From: Streptomyces sp. Ru72
Lineage (GTDB): Bacteria > Actinomycetota > Actinomycetes > Streptomycetales > Streptomycetaceae
NCBI RefSeq assembly: GCF_002920635.1
Contig: NZ_PQSR01000016.1
Coordinates: 52,758-116,757 of the forward strand
Reading direction: 5' to 3'
Length of the DNA stretch: 64,000 bases
Below, piece by piece: positions 33,925 to 42,422 of this stretch. The position numbers and the translations under genes are program-made. Every line of letters begins with the position of its first letter. The stretch's first letter is position 1. The notes under the pieces are model-generated. The model did no database searches. It had not been told where the DNA came from and was given only the letters and a program-made list of their open reading frames with translations.

Positions 33925-35580
33925 TCAGCCGACCGCCTTGGCCGCCGCCCGTCCGGCGGAACGTCCCGAGAACAGGCAGCCGCCGAGGAACGTGCCCTCC
34001 AGGGACCGGTAGCCGTGCACACCGCCGCCGCCGAAGCCCGCCGCCTCCCCCGCCGCGTACACGCCCGGCAGCGGGTCGCCGCCCTCGGTCAGCACCCGGG
34101 AGGACAGGTCGGTCTCCAGGCCGCCGAGCGTCTTGCGGGTGAGGATGCTGAGCCGCACCGCGATCAGCGGGCCCGCCCCGGGGTCCAGGATGCGGTGCGG
34201 CGCCGCCGTACGGATCAGCCGGTCGCCGAGGAAGCGGCGGGCCCCGCGTATCGCGGTCACCTGGAGGTCCTTGGTGAAGGGGTTGAGGATCTCCCGGTCG
34301 CGCGCGACGATCTCGCGGCGCAGCTCGGCCTCGTCGATGAGTGGTTCCTTGGTGAGCGCGTTCATGCCGCGCACCAGCGCCCCGAGGTCCTTCTCGACGA
34401 CGAAGTCCACCCCGTTGTCCATGAAGGCCTTGACCGGGCCCGGCACGTCCGCGCGGGCCCGCACGATCACGTCCCGGATCGACTTGCCGGTGAGGTCGGG
34501 GTTCTGCTCCGAGCCGGAGAGCGCGAACTCCTTGCCGATGATCTTCTGGTCGAGCACGAACCACGTGTGGTCGTACCCGGTCTTCATGATGTGCTCGAGC
34601 GTGCCGAGGGTGTCGAACCCGGGGAAGAGCGGGACGGGCAGCCGTCGGCCGCGCGCGTCAAGCCAGAGGGAGGACGGGCCGGGCAGGATGCGGATGCCGT
34701 GGTTGTCCCAGACGGGGTTCCAGTTGTGCAGGCCCTCGGTGTAGTGCCACATCCGGTCGCGGTTGATCAGACGGGCGCCCGCCTCCTCGGCGATGCCGAG
34801 CATCCTGCCGTCGACGTGCGCGGGCACACCGGAGACCATGCGCTCCGGGGGGTTGCCGAGACGCCTGGGCCAGTTGGCGCGGACCAGGTCGTGGTTGCCG
34901 CCGATACCGCCCGAGGTGACGATCACCGCCTGGGCCCGCAACTCGAAGGCGCCGGTGACCGTGCGGCTGCTCGCCTTGCCCCGCGGCGCGTCCGAGGGCT
35001 CCAGGATCTCGCCGGTGACGGTGTCGACGGCGCCCGCGCTGCGGGCGAGGCCGGTGACGCGGTGACGGAACTTCAGTTCGACGAGGCCACGCGCGACCCC
35101 GGCCCGCACCCGCCGCACGAACGGGGCGATCACCCCGGGCCCCGTCCCCCAGGTGATGTGGAAGCGGGGGACGGAGTTGCCGTGCCCGGTGGCGTCGTAG
35201 CCGCCGCGTTCGGCCCAGCCGACCACCGGGAAGAAACGCACGCCCTGCCCGTGCAGCCAGGCCCGCTTCTCGCCCGCCGCGAAGTCGACGTACGCCTCGG
35301 CCCACTTGCGCGGCCAGTGGTCCTCGGGGCGGTCGAAGGCGGCCGTGCCCATCCAGTCCTGGAGGGCGAGCGCGTGACTGTCGCGGATCCTCAGGCGCCG
35401 CTGTTCCGGGGAGTCCACGAAGAAGAGGCCGCCGAAGGACCAGAACGCCTGGCCACCCATCGACTGCTCGGGTTCCTGGTCGAGCAGGATGACCTTCCGG
35501 CCGGCGTCCACCAGTTCGGCGGTCGCGGTGAGCCCGGCGAGGCCTGCCCCGATCACGATGACATCAGCGTCGTAGGCCAT
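33925..35580 (-). CDS. FAD-binding dehydrogenase (fumarate reductase/ketosteroid dehydrogenase type)
   Basis: 551-aa flavoprotein. The N-terminal dinucleotide motif VIVIGAGLAGLTATAELVDAG (residues 8-28) and a following glutamate/aspartate bind FAD. MGGQAFWSFGGLFFV, VTSGGIGGNHDLVRANWP and the C-terminal GVYAAGEAAGFGGGGVHGYRSLEG complete the FAD_binding_2 pattern. It may dehydrogenate a ring substrate. A 12-bp palindrome lies 44 nt upstream of the ATG. The adjacent intergenic region is long (366 nt). Confidence 0.9.
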   Translation of the reverse strand: MAYDADVIVIGAGLAGLTATAELVDAGRKVILLDQEPEQSMGGQAFWSFGGLFFVDSPEQRRLRIRDSHALALQDWMGTAAFDRPEDHWPRKWAEAYVDFAAGEKRAWLHGQGVRFFPVVGWAERGGYDATGHGNSVPRFHITWGTGPGVIAPFVRRVRAGVARGLVELKFRHRVTGLARSAGAVDTVTGEILEPSDAPRGKASSRTVTGAFELRAQAVIVTSGGIGGNHDLVRANWPRRLGNPPERMVSGVPAHVDGRMLGIAEEAGARLINRDRMWHYTEGLHNWNPVWDNHGIRILPGPSSLWLDARGRRLPVPLFPGFDTLGTLEHIMKTGYDHTWFVLDQKIIGKEFALSGSEQNPDLTGKSIRDVIVRARADVPGPVKAFMDNGVDFVVEKDLGALVRGMNALTKEPLIDEAELRREIVARDREILNPFTKDLQVTAIRGARRFLGDRLIRTAAPHRILDPGAGPLIAVRLSILTRKTLGGLETDLSSRVLTEGGDPLPGVYAAGEAAGFGGGGVHGYRSLEGTFLGGCLFSGRSAGRAAAKAVG

Positions 35581-35623
35581 GCGCCCGTCCTCTCACGGTG
35601 ACGACCGGTCCGTCTCCTTGTTA

Positions 35624-35635
35624 CTGACGGGTCAG
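35624..35635. promoter_or_regulatory. Candidate operator upstream of FAD dehydrogenase
   Basis: CTGAC-GG-GTCAG is a perfect 12-bp palindrome within TTACTGACGGGTCAG, upstream of the minus-strand dehydrogenase. TetR-like in form; no regulator is nearby. Confidence 0.35.
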
Positions 35636-35946
35636 ATCCTTCGGCAGAAGAGTGACGGCGTCAACCGCATGTTTCCGGGTACTCGCCGCTGTCGGCAAAC
35701 TCACGTCGTCCGCCGCGCGGACGCGTGCGCCGCCGCGCGGCAGCGGATGCCCACCGGGGACGGAAAGGGGCTCCGAGCAGGGTTGTTGAGGCGTTCCCGG
35801 CGCCGGGCGGAGGTGCGGTCACCCGGCGTGACGTACGAGCGGGAGCATGCCGAGAAGTTGTCAAGCACGGGCAGGTCACAGCCGCGAGCGCTACAGTCAG
35901 CGTGATACGCATCCCGTGACCCCGCTGAATCATTGAGGTGCGCAGC
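35636..35946. other. Intergenic region without a convincing gene
   Basis: About 310 nt between the FAD dehydrogenase operator and the DMT transporter. Open frames here lack codon bias or a ribosome binding site. It must hold promoters for both divergent genes, but I see no clear -10/-35 pair or RNA fold. Confidence 0.4.
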
Positions 35947-36840
35947 GTGTCGGTACTGGTTCTGGCTCTCGCCGTGAGCGCGGCCTTCTGTCTGGGCACC
36001 GGGTTCGTCCTGCAGCAGAACGCCGCCCAGCAGGCACCGCTCAGCGACTTCCTCTCGCCCCGGCTGCTGCTGGACCTGATGAGGGTGCCGCGCTGGCTCG
36101 GCGGTATCGGCCTGATGGTGGCGGGCATGATCCTCAGCGCCGTCGCGCTGTCCCAGGGCGAGATCTCGCTGGTCGAGCCGCTGGTCGCCACGAACCTGCT
36201 GTTCGCGCTCGCCCTCTCCCGCTGGCAGACCAAGCAGCCTTTGGGCCGTCAGGGCTGGGCCGGCCTGGTGCTGCTGGCCGGCGGCGTCACCGCGTTCATC
36301 GTGGCGGGCCGGCCCAGAGCGGGCGACGCGGTCACCGATCCGGTGCGGCACTGGGTGATCATCGGGGCGATGGTCGGCGCGGCACTGGTGCTGACGACGT
36401 ACGCGAAGAGGTCCAGGATGATCACCGGACCGTTGCTGCTGGCGCTGGCGGCCGGTCTGCTGTACGGCGTGCAGGACGCGCTCACCCGGGTCAGCGGGCA
36501 GCGTCTGACGACGGGCGGGTGGACGGAGTTCGTCACGGGCTGGCAGCCGTACGGGGTGCTCGTGCTCGGGGTGACCGGACTGGTGCTGGTGCAGAGCGCG
36601 TTCGAGACGGCGCCGCTCAGGATGTCCCTGCCGGCCCTGACCGCGGCCCAGCCGCTGGCCGGGATCGCCTGCGGGGTGGGCTTCCTCGGCGACCGCCTGC
36701 GTACCGACACGGGAGCGCTCGCCTGGGAGGCCTCCGGCCTCGCGGCGATCGTGCTGGGCATCGTGCTGCTCGGGTTGCACCCGGCGATGCCGCGGGGGTT
36801 GGGGGAAGTGGAACAGGAGAAGGATCTGCAGACCCGGTGA
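35947..36840 (+). CDS. DMT-family (EamA/NIPA-like) transporter
   Basis: 297-aa membrane protein with nine or ten helices: VLVLALAVSAAFCLGTGFVLQQNAA, then LGGIGLMVAGMILSAVALSQGEISLVEPLVATNLLFALALSR, and a second half ending LAAIVLGIVLLGLHPAM. This is the drug/metabolite transporter fold. GTG 35947 is chosen because GAGGTG lies 7 nt upstream; GTG 35938 would add three residues. Substrate unknown. Confidence 0.85.
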   Translation: MSVLVLALAVSAAFCLGTGFVLQQNAAQQAPLSDFLSPRLLLDLMRVPRWLGGIGLMVAGMILSAVALSQGEISLVEPLVATNLLFALALSRWQTKQPLGRQGWAGLVLLAGGVTAFIVAGRPRAGDAVTDPVRHWVIIGAMVGAALVLTTYAKRSRMITGPLLLALAAGLLYGVQDALTRVSGQRLTTGGWTEFVTGWQPYGVLVLGVTGLVLVQSAFETAPLRMSLPALTAAQPLAGIACGVGFLGDRLRTDTGALAWEASGLAAIVLGIVLLGLHPAMPRGLGEVEQEKDLQTR

Positions 36841-36962
36841 GAACTGGGCGTCGGCCGGGGCGGGACGGGACGGTCGTCCGCTTGCGGCGGCGGCCCCTTG
36901 CGACGGGCCGTAGAGCGAAACCTCGGCGGCCGGCGGGCGGGAACGCCTGGTTGGATGGCCGT

Positions 36963-37481
36963 ATGAGTGCCGCTGACGAGCTTCTTGACATCGTGGACGA
37001 GGACGACCGGGTCGTCGGGCAGTCGCCGCGCGGCGAGGCCTACGCGCGGGGGCTGCGGCACCGGTGCGTGTTCGTGCTGGCGCGCGACGGCGACGGGCGG
37101 GTCTTCGTGCACCGTCGCACCCCGACCAAACTCGTGTTCCCCTCCCTCTACGACATGTTCGTCGGCGGCGTCGTCGGCGCGGGAGAGACCTACGACGACG
37201 CCGCCCTGCGCGAGGCGGAGGAGGAACTCGGCGTCAGCGGACTGCCCCGGCCCGAGCCGCTGTTCAAGTTCCTGTACGACGACGGCGCCGGCCGCACCTG
37301 GTGGTCCTCGGTCTACCAGGTCCGCTGCGACCTGCCGGTGAACCCCCAGCCTGAGGAGGTCGCCTGGCACGCCTTCCTGCCCGAGGACGAGGTGGAACGG
37401 CGGCTGTCGCAGTGGGAGTGGGTCCCGGACGGGCTCGCCGCCTACCGGCGGCTCAAGGAGTACCGCCGGTCCACCGCCTGA
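36963..37481 (+). CDS. Nudix hydrolase (YfcD-like)
   Basis: 172-aa Nudix protein. Complete Nudix box from G69 to V91 (GVVGAGE, then REAEEELGV) with all catalytic glutamates. The N-terminal ELLDIVDEDDRVVGQSPRGEAYARGLRHRCVFVL segment is shared with YfcD and isopentenyl-diphosphate isomerase relatives. It hydrolyses a nucleoside or other diphosphate of unknown identity. No Shine-Dalgarno sequence is obvious before ATG 36963. Confidence 0.9.
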   Translation: MSAADELLDIVDEDDRVVGQSPRGEAYARGLRHRCVFVLARDGDGRVFVHRRTPTKLVFPSLYDMFVGGVVGAGETYDDAALREAEEELGVSGLPRPEPLFKFLYDDGAGRTWWSSVYQVRCDLPVNPQPEEVAWHAFLPEDEVERRLSQWEWVPDGLAAYRRLKEYRRSTA

Positions 37482-37514
37482 GGCGCGGCACGGCGCCCCC
37501 GGTAGGGTCCTGCC

Positions 37515-37907
37515 GTGATCGAATTCGTACGGAACGTCCGGCTGTGGTTCGCGCCCCAGGAGGTCCGTGAGGAAGGCCGTACGCCCGACTACCGCTTCTC
37601 CCTGGCCAACGAGCGCACCTTTTTGGCCTGGTTGCGCACCGCGCTCGCGCTGATCGGCGGCGGCTTCGCCGTGGACCAGTTCCTGCCCGGCCTGCGCTGG
37701 GCCTGGCGCGTGGGGCTCGCCCTCGCGCTGCTCGGCTCGGGGGTGCTGTGCTCGCTGCGGGCCGTCAACCACTGGGTGCGCTGCGAGCGGGCGATGCGGC
37801 GCGGCGAGGACCTTCCCGCCTCCCGCTTCCCGGCGGTGCTCAGCCTCGCCATCGCCGTGGTGGCCGTCGCCATGGTCGTGGTCGTCGTCGGCGGCTGGGC
37901 CGGATGA
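37515..37907 (+). CDS. DUF202 (YidH family) membrane protein
   Basis: 130-aa protein with a soluble N-terminus, LANERTFLAWLRTALALIGGGFAVDQF (DUF202 signature) and three membrane helices. GTG 37515. Its stop overlaps the start of a second DUF202 gene (ATGA), so the two are probably co-translated and may form a heteromer. Function unknown. Confidence 0.87.
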   Translation: MIEFVRNVRLWFAPQEVREEGRTPDYRFSLANERTFLAWLRTALALIGGGFAVDQFLPGLRWAWRVGLALALLGSGVLCSLRAVNHWVRCERAMRRGEDLPASRFPAVLSLAIAVVAVAMVVVVVGGWAG

Positions 37908-38227
37908 GCGCCCCGGCCGGTCAGCGCGACCCGGGGCTCCAGCCGGAGCGCACCCGGCTCGCATGGCGCCGCACCACCCTGTCCTGCACCGTGGCCGCCG
38001 TCCTGGCCGCGAAGACGGCACTGCACGGCAGGACGACGGGCGGCTTCGTCGCCGTCGCGCTGTGCTGCCTGCTCTGGCTCGGCTTCCTGGCTCTGGCCGG
38101 GCGCCGCATCCACGCCCTGGCGGCCGCCGAGCCCGGCCACCCCCCGCGGCTCACGCCCCGCCAGGCGGCGGCCGCGACCCTGTGCACGGCCGCGCTGGCC
38201 GTGTGCGCGGCGGCCCTGGTGTTCTGA
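37904..38227 (+). CDS. DUF202 family membrane protein
   Basis: 107-aa protein with PGLQPERTRLAWRRTTLSCTVAAVLAAKTAL, the second DUF202 form, and three helices. Translationally coupled to the preceding DUF202 gene by a 4-nt overlap. Confidence 0.85.
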   Translation: MSAPAGQRDPGLQPERTRLAWRRTTLSCTVAAVLAAKTALHGRTTGGFVAVALCCLLWLGFLALAGRRIHALAAAEPGHPPRLTPRQAAAATLCTAALAVCAAALVF

Positions 38228-38251
38228 AGGCACCGACGGAGGACGCTGAGA

Positions 38252-38327
38252 GGAACCCCCGGCACGGGAGGCTCGTTGTCGACTGGCAGGCTGTCCGGCA
38301 CCAGTTGGCAACGAAACAGGGGGTTCC
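38252..38327 (+). promoter_or_regulatory. Structured 5' leader that can pair the MBL-gene ribosome binding site
   Basis: GGAACCCCC (38252-38260) is complementary to GGGGGTTCC (38319-38327), which contains the Shine-Dalgarno AGGGGG and touches the ATG at 38328. Between them TCGTTGTCGACTGG (38273-38286) pairs with CCAGTTGGCAACGA (38301-38314), 14 continuous pairs with two G-U, around a 14-nt loop. No U run follows, so it is a poor terminator but a good candidate for translational control. Confidence 0.55.
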
Positions 38328-39239
38328 ATGGCCGCGGCTGATCCGTACACGGTCGCACTCGCCGACGACGTACACGCCTATGTCCAGCCGGACGGCGGCT
38401 GGTGCCTGAACAACGCCGGCTTCGTGAGCGACGGGACGGCCACCCTGCTGGTGGACACCACCGCGACCGAGCGCCGCACCCGTGCCCTGGGCGCGGCGAT
38501 CGCGGCGACGGGCGCCCCCGCGCCGCGGGTCGTGGTCAACACCCATCACCACGGCGACCACACCTACGGCAACGCCTTCTTCGCGCCGGCCGCGATGATC
38601 GTCTCGCACACCGACTGCCGCCGGGAAGCGCTCGCCGCCGGGCACAACCTGCCGTTGATCTGGCCCGCGATCGACTACGGGGACGTCCGGATACAGGGTG
38701 CCGACCTGACGTACCGGGACCACACGACGGTGCACGCGGGCGCGGTGGACGCCGAGGTGATCCATCCCGGCGTCGGGCACACCGTCGGCGACTCGGTGGT
38801 CTGGCTGCCGCACCGGCGCGTGCTGTTCACCGGCGACCTGGTCTTCGAGGGCGGGACGCCGTTCTTCCTGATGGGGTCGCTCAGCGGCTCCCTGCGCGCG
38901 CTGGAACGGCTGCGCGCGCTCGGCGCCGAGACGGTGGTGCCCGGTCACGGGCCGGTGACCGATCCGTCGGCGTTCGACCGTACGGAGCGCTATCTGCGGT
39001 TCGTCGCCGAGGTCGCGCAGAAGCACCACGCGGCGGGGCGCACGCCGCTTGAGGCGGCGCGGTCCACGGATCTCGGGGAGTTCGCCGAGTGGCGGGAGAG
39101 CGAGCGGCTGGTGGCCAACCTGCACCGCGCCTACGCCGAGCTGGACGGCCTGGCCGAGGGGGCGCCTGTCGATCCGCTGCCCGCGTTCCGGGACATGGCG
39201 GTCATGAACGGCGGGGAGATGATGGCCAGCCACGCGTGA
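38328..39239 (+). CDS. MBL-fold metallo-hydrolase
   Basis: 303-aa metallo-beta-lactamase-fold hydrolase. Zinc motif NTHHHGDHTYGN, later HPGVGHTVGDS, FTGDLVF and PGHGPVT supply the other ligands. The C-terminal 90 residues are helical. A thioesterase or lactonase-type reaction is likely. The ATG immediately follows a leader able to sequester the ribosome binding site. The gene is closed by a hairpin at 39251. Confidence 0.88.
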   Translation: MAAADPYTVALADDVHAYVQPDGGWCLNNAGFVSDGTATLLVDTTATERRTRALGAAIAATGAPAPRVVVNTHHHGDHTYGNAFFAPAAMIVSHTDCRREALAAGHNLPLIWPAIDYGDVRIQGADLTYRDHTTVHAGAVDAEVIHPGVGHTVGDSVVWLPHRRVLFTGDLVFEGGTPFFLMGSLSGSLRALERLRALGAETVVPGHGPVTDPSAFDRTERYLRFVAEVAQKHHAAGRTPLEAARSTDLGEFAEWRESERLVANLHRAYAELDGLAEGAPVDPLPAFRDMAVMNGGEMMASHA

Positions 39240-39250
39240 GGCCGCTTCGG

Positions 39251-39280
39251 GTCACGGCGGCGGCGCCCCGCCGCCGTGAC
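39251..39280 (+). terminator. Terminator-like hairpin after the MBL gene
   Basis: GTCACGGCGGCGG pairs perfectly with CCGCCGCCGTGAC over a 4-nt loop, 11 nt after the stop. No T run. Confidence 0.65.
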
Positions 39281-39345
39281 ACCGATGACCGCCGGCGCCA
39301 CGATGGCACCGTGGCGCCGATCACGTTCGCCCCGCACACTGGACG

Positions 39346-39365
39346 ACATACCGACCGGTCGGCAT
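39346..39365. promoter_or_regulatory. TetR operator candidate, acyl-CoA locus (left site)
   Basis: ACATACCGACCGGTCGGCAT contains an 18-bp palindrome with 8 of 9 pairs matching (ATACCGACC/GGTCGGCAT). It is 48 nt before the phosphotransferase-acyl-CoA dehydrogenase operon. A related sequence (14 of 18 positions) lies before the SDR-synthetase operon at 44894, with a TetR gene between. Confidence 0.6.
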
Positions 39366-39413
39366 CATGAGGCAGGTCCTGTTTTCCGCGCACGTCGCAC
39401 GTGAGGAGCAACG

Positions 39414-40436
39414 ATGAGCCCAGACCACCCGCCGGGTCTCGATCTCGGCCGGCTGCGCGGCCTGCTCGACGCCGAGCGGCCCGGCCTGGTGAACGGCCCC
39501 CTGACCGGGCGGCTGATCGAGGGCGGGCGGTCCAACCTCACCTACGCCGTCTCGGACGGCGCGGCGCGGTGGGTCGTACGCCGTCCCCCGCTCGGCCACG
39601 TCCTGGCCACCGCGCACGACATGAGGCGCGAGCACCGGGTGATCAGCGCCTTGCACCCCACGCCGGTGCCGGTGCCGCGCCCGGTGCTGCTGTGCGAGGA
39701 CGAGTCGGTCCTCGGCGCCCCCTTCTACGTGATGGACTTCGTCGAGGGCACCCCCTACCGCACCGCCGAACAGCTGGGGCCGCTCGGCCCGGAGCGCACC
39801 CGGAACGCGATCCTCGGCCTCGTGGACACGCTGGTCGAGCTGCACGCGGTGGACCCCGAAGCGGTGGGTCTCGCGGACTTCGGCCGTCCGGAGGGCTTCC
39901 TGGACCGTCAACTGCGCCGCTGGGGAAAGCAGTTGGACGCCTCCCGCAACCGGGAGCTGCCCGGCATCGACGAGCTGCACGCGGCGCTCGGCCGCGCGCT
40001 GCCCGACTCCCCCGCGCCGGCCGTGATCCACGGCGACTACCGCCTGGACAACGTTCTCCTGGGTGACGACGACAGGATCACCGCCATCCTGGACTGGGAG
40101 ATGTCCACGCTCGGCGACCCGCTGACCGACCTGGGCCTGCTGGTGATGTACAGCGTGCCGCTCGGCACGCCCGACTCCCCCGTCTCCACGACCGCCGAGG
40201 CCCCGGGTCACCCCGATCCGGCCGAGCTGATCGAGCGGTACGCGGCCCGCTCGGGGCGCGACGTCTCCGCCGTCTCCTGGTACACGGCCTTCGCCTGGTT
40301 CAAGCTCGCCGTGATCCTCGAGGGCATCCACTACCGCTACACGCTCGGTCAGACGGTCGGGCGGGGCTTCGACCGCATCGGCGAGCTGGTGCCCGTCTTC
40401 ATCGAGCACGGCCTGACCACCCTGCAGGAAGGCTGA
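39414..40436 (+). CDS. Phosphotransferase family protein (APH/ACAD10-like)
   Basis: 340-aa aminoglycoside-phosphotransferase-fold kinase. Catalytic loop HGDYRLDNVLL, metal loop ILDWEMSTLGDP and the N-terminal GGRSNLTYAV ATP loop are intact. Such proteins, adjacent or fused to acyl-CoA dehydrogenases (as in ACAD10/11), phosphorylate hydroxyacyl-CoA intermediates. GAGGAG precedes the ATG. The next gene, an acyl-CoA dehydrogenase, begins 6 nt after its stop. Confidence 0.9.
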   Translation: MSPDHPPGLDLGRLRGLLDAERPGLVNGPLTGRLIEGGRSNLTYAVSDGAARWVVRRPPLGHVLATAHDMRREHRVISALHPTPVPVPRPVLLCEDESVLGAPFYVMDFVEGTPYRTAEQLGPLGPERTRNAILGLVDTLVELHAVDPEAVGLADFGRPEGFLDRQLRRWGKQLDASRNRELPGIDELHAALGRALPDSPAPAVIHGDYRLDNVLLGDDDRITAILDWEMSTLGDPLTDLGLLVMYSVPLGTPDSPVSTTAEAPGHPDPAELIERYAARSGRDVSAVSWYTAFAWFKLAVILEGIHYRYTLGQTVGRGFDRIGELVPVFIEHGLTTLQEG

Positions 40437-40442
40437 TCCGTC

Positions 40443-41657
40443 ATGGACTTCGCGTTCGACGCGCGCACCGAGGAGCTGCGCGCCAAGCTGCTCGCCTTCA
40501 TGGACGAGTACGTCCACCCGGCGGAGGCCGTCGCCCACGAGCAGCGCGCGCGGCTCGCCTCGCCGTGGGACACCCCGCCGGTCGTCGAGGAGCTGAAGGC
40601 CGAGGCGCGCCGGCAGGGCCTGTGGAACCTCTTCCTGCCGGACGCCGAGTACGGCGCCGGGCTCACCAACCTCCAGTACGCCCCGCTCGCCGAGATCACC
40701 GGCCGCTCCCCGCAGCTCGCGCCCACCGTGACGAACTGTGCGGCGCCCGACACCGGCAACATGGAGGTGCTCGCGCAGTTCGGCGACGAGCAGCAGAAGA
40801 AGCAGTGGCTTCAGCCGCTGCTGGCCGGGGAGATCCGCTCGGCGTTCGCGATGACCGAGCCGGAGGTGGCCTCCTCGGACGCCACCAACATCACCACGCG
40901 CATCGAGCGGGACGGCGACGAGTACGTCATCACCGGCCGCAAGTGGTACATCTCCGGGGCGATGAACCCCGACTGCAAGATCTTCATCGTGATGGGCAAG
41001 ACGGACCCGGACGGGCCGGACATCCGCCGTCAGCAGTCCATGGTGCTGGTCCCGCGCGACACGCCGGGTGTCACGGTGAAGCGCGCGATGCAGGTGTACG
41101 GCTACGAGGACCACTACCACGGCGGTCACGCCGAGGTCGTCTTCGATCACGCGCGCGTGCCGGTGGCCAACCTGATCGGCGAGGAGGGCGGCGGGTTCGC
41201 CATCGCCCAGGCGCGGCTGGGCCCGGGCCGGATCCACCACTGCATGCGGCTGATCGGCATGGCGGAGCGGGCGATCGAGCTCATGTGCACGCGGGCGGTG
41301 TCCCGTACGGCGTTCGGCAAGGCGCTCGCCCAGCAGGGCGTGGTGCACAACTGGATCGCCGACGCGCGCGTGGCCGTGGAGCAGTTGCGGCTGCTGGTGC
41401 TGAAGACGGCGTGGATGATGGACACGGTGGGCAACAAGGGCGCGCACACCGAGATCCAGGCCATCAAGATCGCCACTCCGCGCACGGTCGTCGACATCAT
41501 CGACAAGGCGGTCCAGCTGCACGGCGCGGGCGGGGTGAGCCAGGACTTCCCGCTGGCCGAACTCTGGGCGGCGGCCCGCACCCTGCGACTCGCGGACGGC
41601 CCGGACGAGGTCCACCAGCGGTCGCTCGCGCGGCGGGAGCTGAAGAAGTACCTGTGA
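40443..41657 (+). CDS. Acyl-CoA dehydrogenase (ACAD10/11-like)
   Basis: 404-aa FAD acyl-CoA dehydrogenase. FAMTEPEVASSDATNITTRI is the FAD/substrate segment; KWYISGAMNPDCKIFIVMGKTD and LGPGRIHHCMRLIGMAERA and the C-terminal HGAGGVSQDFPLAELWAAARTLRLADGPDEVHQRSLARRELKKY follow. The DGPDEVH signature is typical of this clade. It probably acts with the upstream kinase on 4-hydroxyacyl-CoA or long-chain substrates. Confidence 0.92.
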   Translation: MDFAFDARTEELRAKLLAFMDEYVHPAEAVAHEQRARLASPWDTPPVVEELKAEARRQGLWNLFLPDAEYGAGLTNLQYAPLAEITGRSPQLAPTVTNCAAPDTGNMEVLAQFGDEQQKKQWLQPLLAGEIRSAFAMTEPEVASSDATNITTRIERDGDEYVITGRKWYISGAMNPDCKIFIVMGKTDPDGPDIRRQQSMVLVPRDTPGVTVKRAMQVYGYEDHYHGGHAEVVFDHARVPVANLIGEEGGGFAIAQARLGPGRIHHCMRLIGMAERAIELMCTRAVSRTAFGKALAQQGVVHNWIADARVAVEQLRLLVLKTAWMMDTVGNKGAHTEIQAIKIATPRTVVDIIDKAVQLHGAGGVSQDFPLAELWAAARTLRLADGPDEVHQRSLARRELKKYL

Positions 41658-41659
41658 GG

Positions 41660-41703
41660 CATGGGTGAGGGGCGGACGCCGCGGCGTCCGCCCCTCACCC
41701 ATG
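41660..41703. terminator. Strong bidirectional terminator
   Basis: A 44-nt perfect palindrome beginning CATGGGTGAGGGGCGGACGC, between the acyl-CoA dehydrogenase stop and the converging TetR gene. Confidence 0.85.
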
Positions 41704-41737
41704 TGCGTCGATCGGCTGGGTGTACTGACCCCTGAGG

Positions 41738-42340
41738 TCAGGGCCGCAGCGCCCGCAGCAGCAGGTCCGCCAGGTGGTCGGCGACCTCTCGGGGGCTGAG
41801 CGGGCCGTCGGGGCGGTACCAGGTCGACAGGTGGTGCACCGAACCGAAGTGGTAGTCGACGACCAGGTCGGCCGGGGTGGCGGTGGAGAACACGCCCTCC
41901 TTCTGGCCCTCTTCGATCAGCGCCCGGAACCGCTCGTGGTAGCGGCGCCGCTCCGCGCGGACCTGCTTGTCCTTCTCCGGGCTGAGGTGGTGCATGGACC
42001 GGAAGAAGATCATCGCGTCGTCGAGGTTCTCGATGGTGGTGACGACGACGTCGGCCGCCGCGTCCCTCAGGCGCTTCTCCACCGGCTCGTCGGCGTCCGC
42101 GAAGGCGTCGAGCCGCTCCTGCTGGACACGCAGCACGCGCGCGTACACCTCATGCAGCAGATCGTCCTTGGAGCCGAAGTAGTGGTACAGCGCTCCCTTG
42201 GTGACGCCGGCCGCCTCGACGATCTCCTGCACGGACGTGCGGTCGTAGCCCTGCTCGGCGAAGAGCCGCGTGGCGGCGGCCAGGAGCCGCTGGGGGACCG
42301 GCGTCCCGTCCCCGTCCGTCGTTCTGGGCACTGCCGCCAC
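41738..42340 (-). CDS. TetR-family regulator, acyl-CoA locus
   Basis: 200-aa regulator. HTH in RLFAEQGYDRTSVQEIVEAAGVTKGALYHYFGSKDDLL (about residues 20-60) and a helical ligand domain. Flanked by the kinase-ACAD operon and the SDR-synthetase operon. Matching palindromes in front of both, at 39346 and 44894, make it the probable regulator of both units, with an acyl-CoA as likely effector. GTG start at 42340. Confidence 0.9.
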   Translation of the reverse strand: MAAVPRTTDGDGTPVPQRLLAAATRLFAEQGYDRTSVQEIVEAAGVTKGALYHYFGSKDDLLHEVYARVLRVQQERLDAFADADEPVEKRLRDAAADVVVTTIENLDDAMIFFRSMHHLSPEKDKQVRAERRRYHERFRALIEEGQKEGVFSTATPADLVVDYHFGSVHHLSTWYRPDGPLSPREVADHLADLLLRALRP

Positions 42341-42422
42341 CTGCCTTTCCGATGATGACTACTGGGGGCGTCTTCGCCTTTTCCCGGGTCGTTCGCCTCC
42401 GGAGCGCTCGAGCCCCTTCGGC

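Noticed and set aside
38273..38314. Terminator of the DUF202 operon
   Set aside because: Strong stem but no U run, and the outer arms pair the next gene's ribosome binding site, so a leader function fits better; a mixed role is not excluded.
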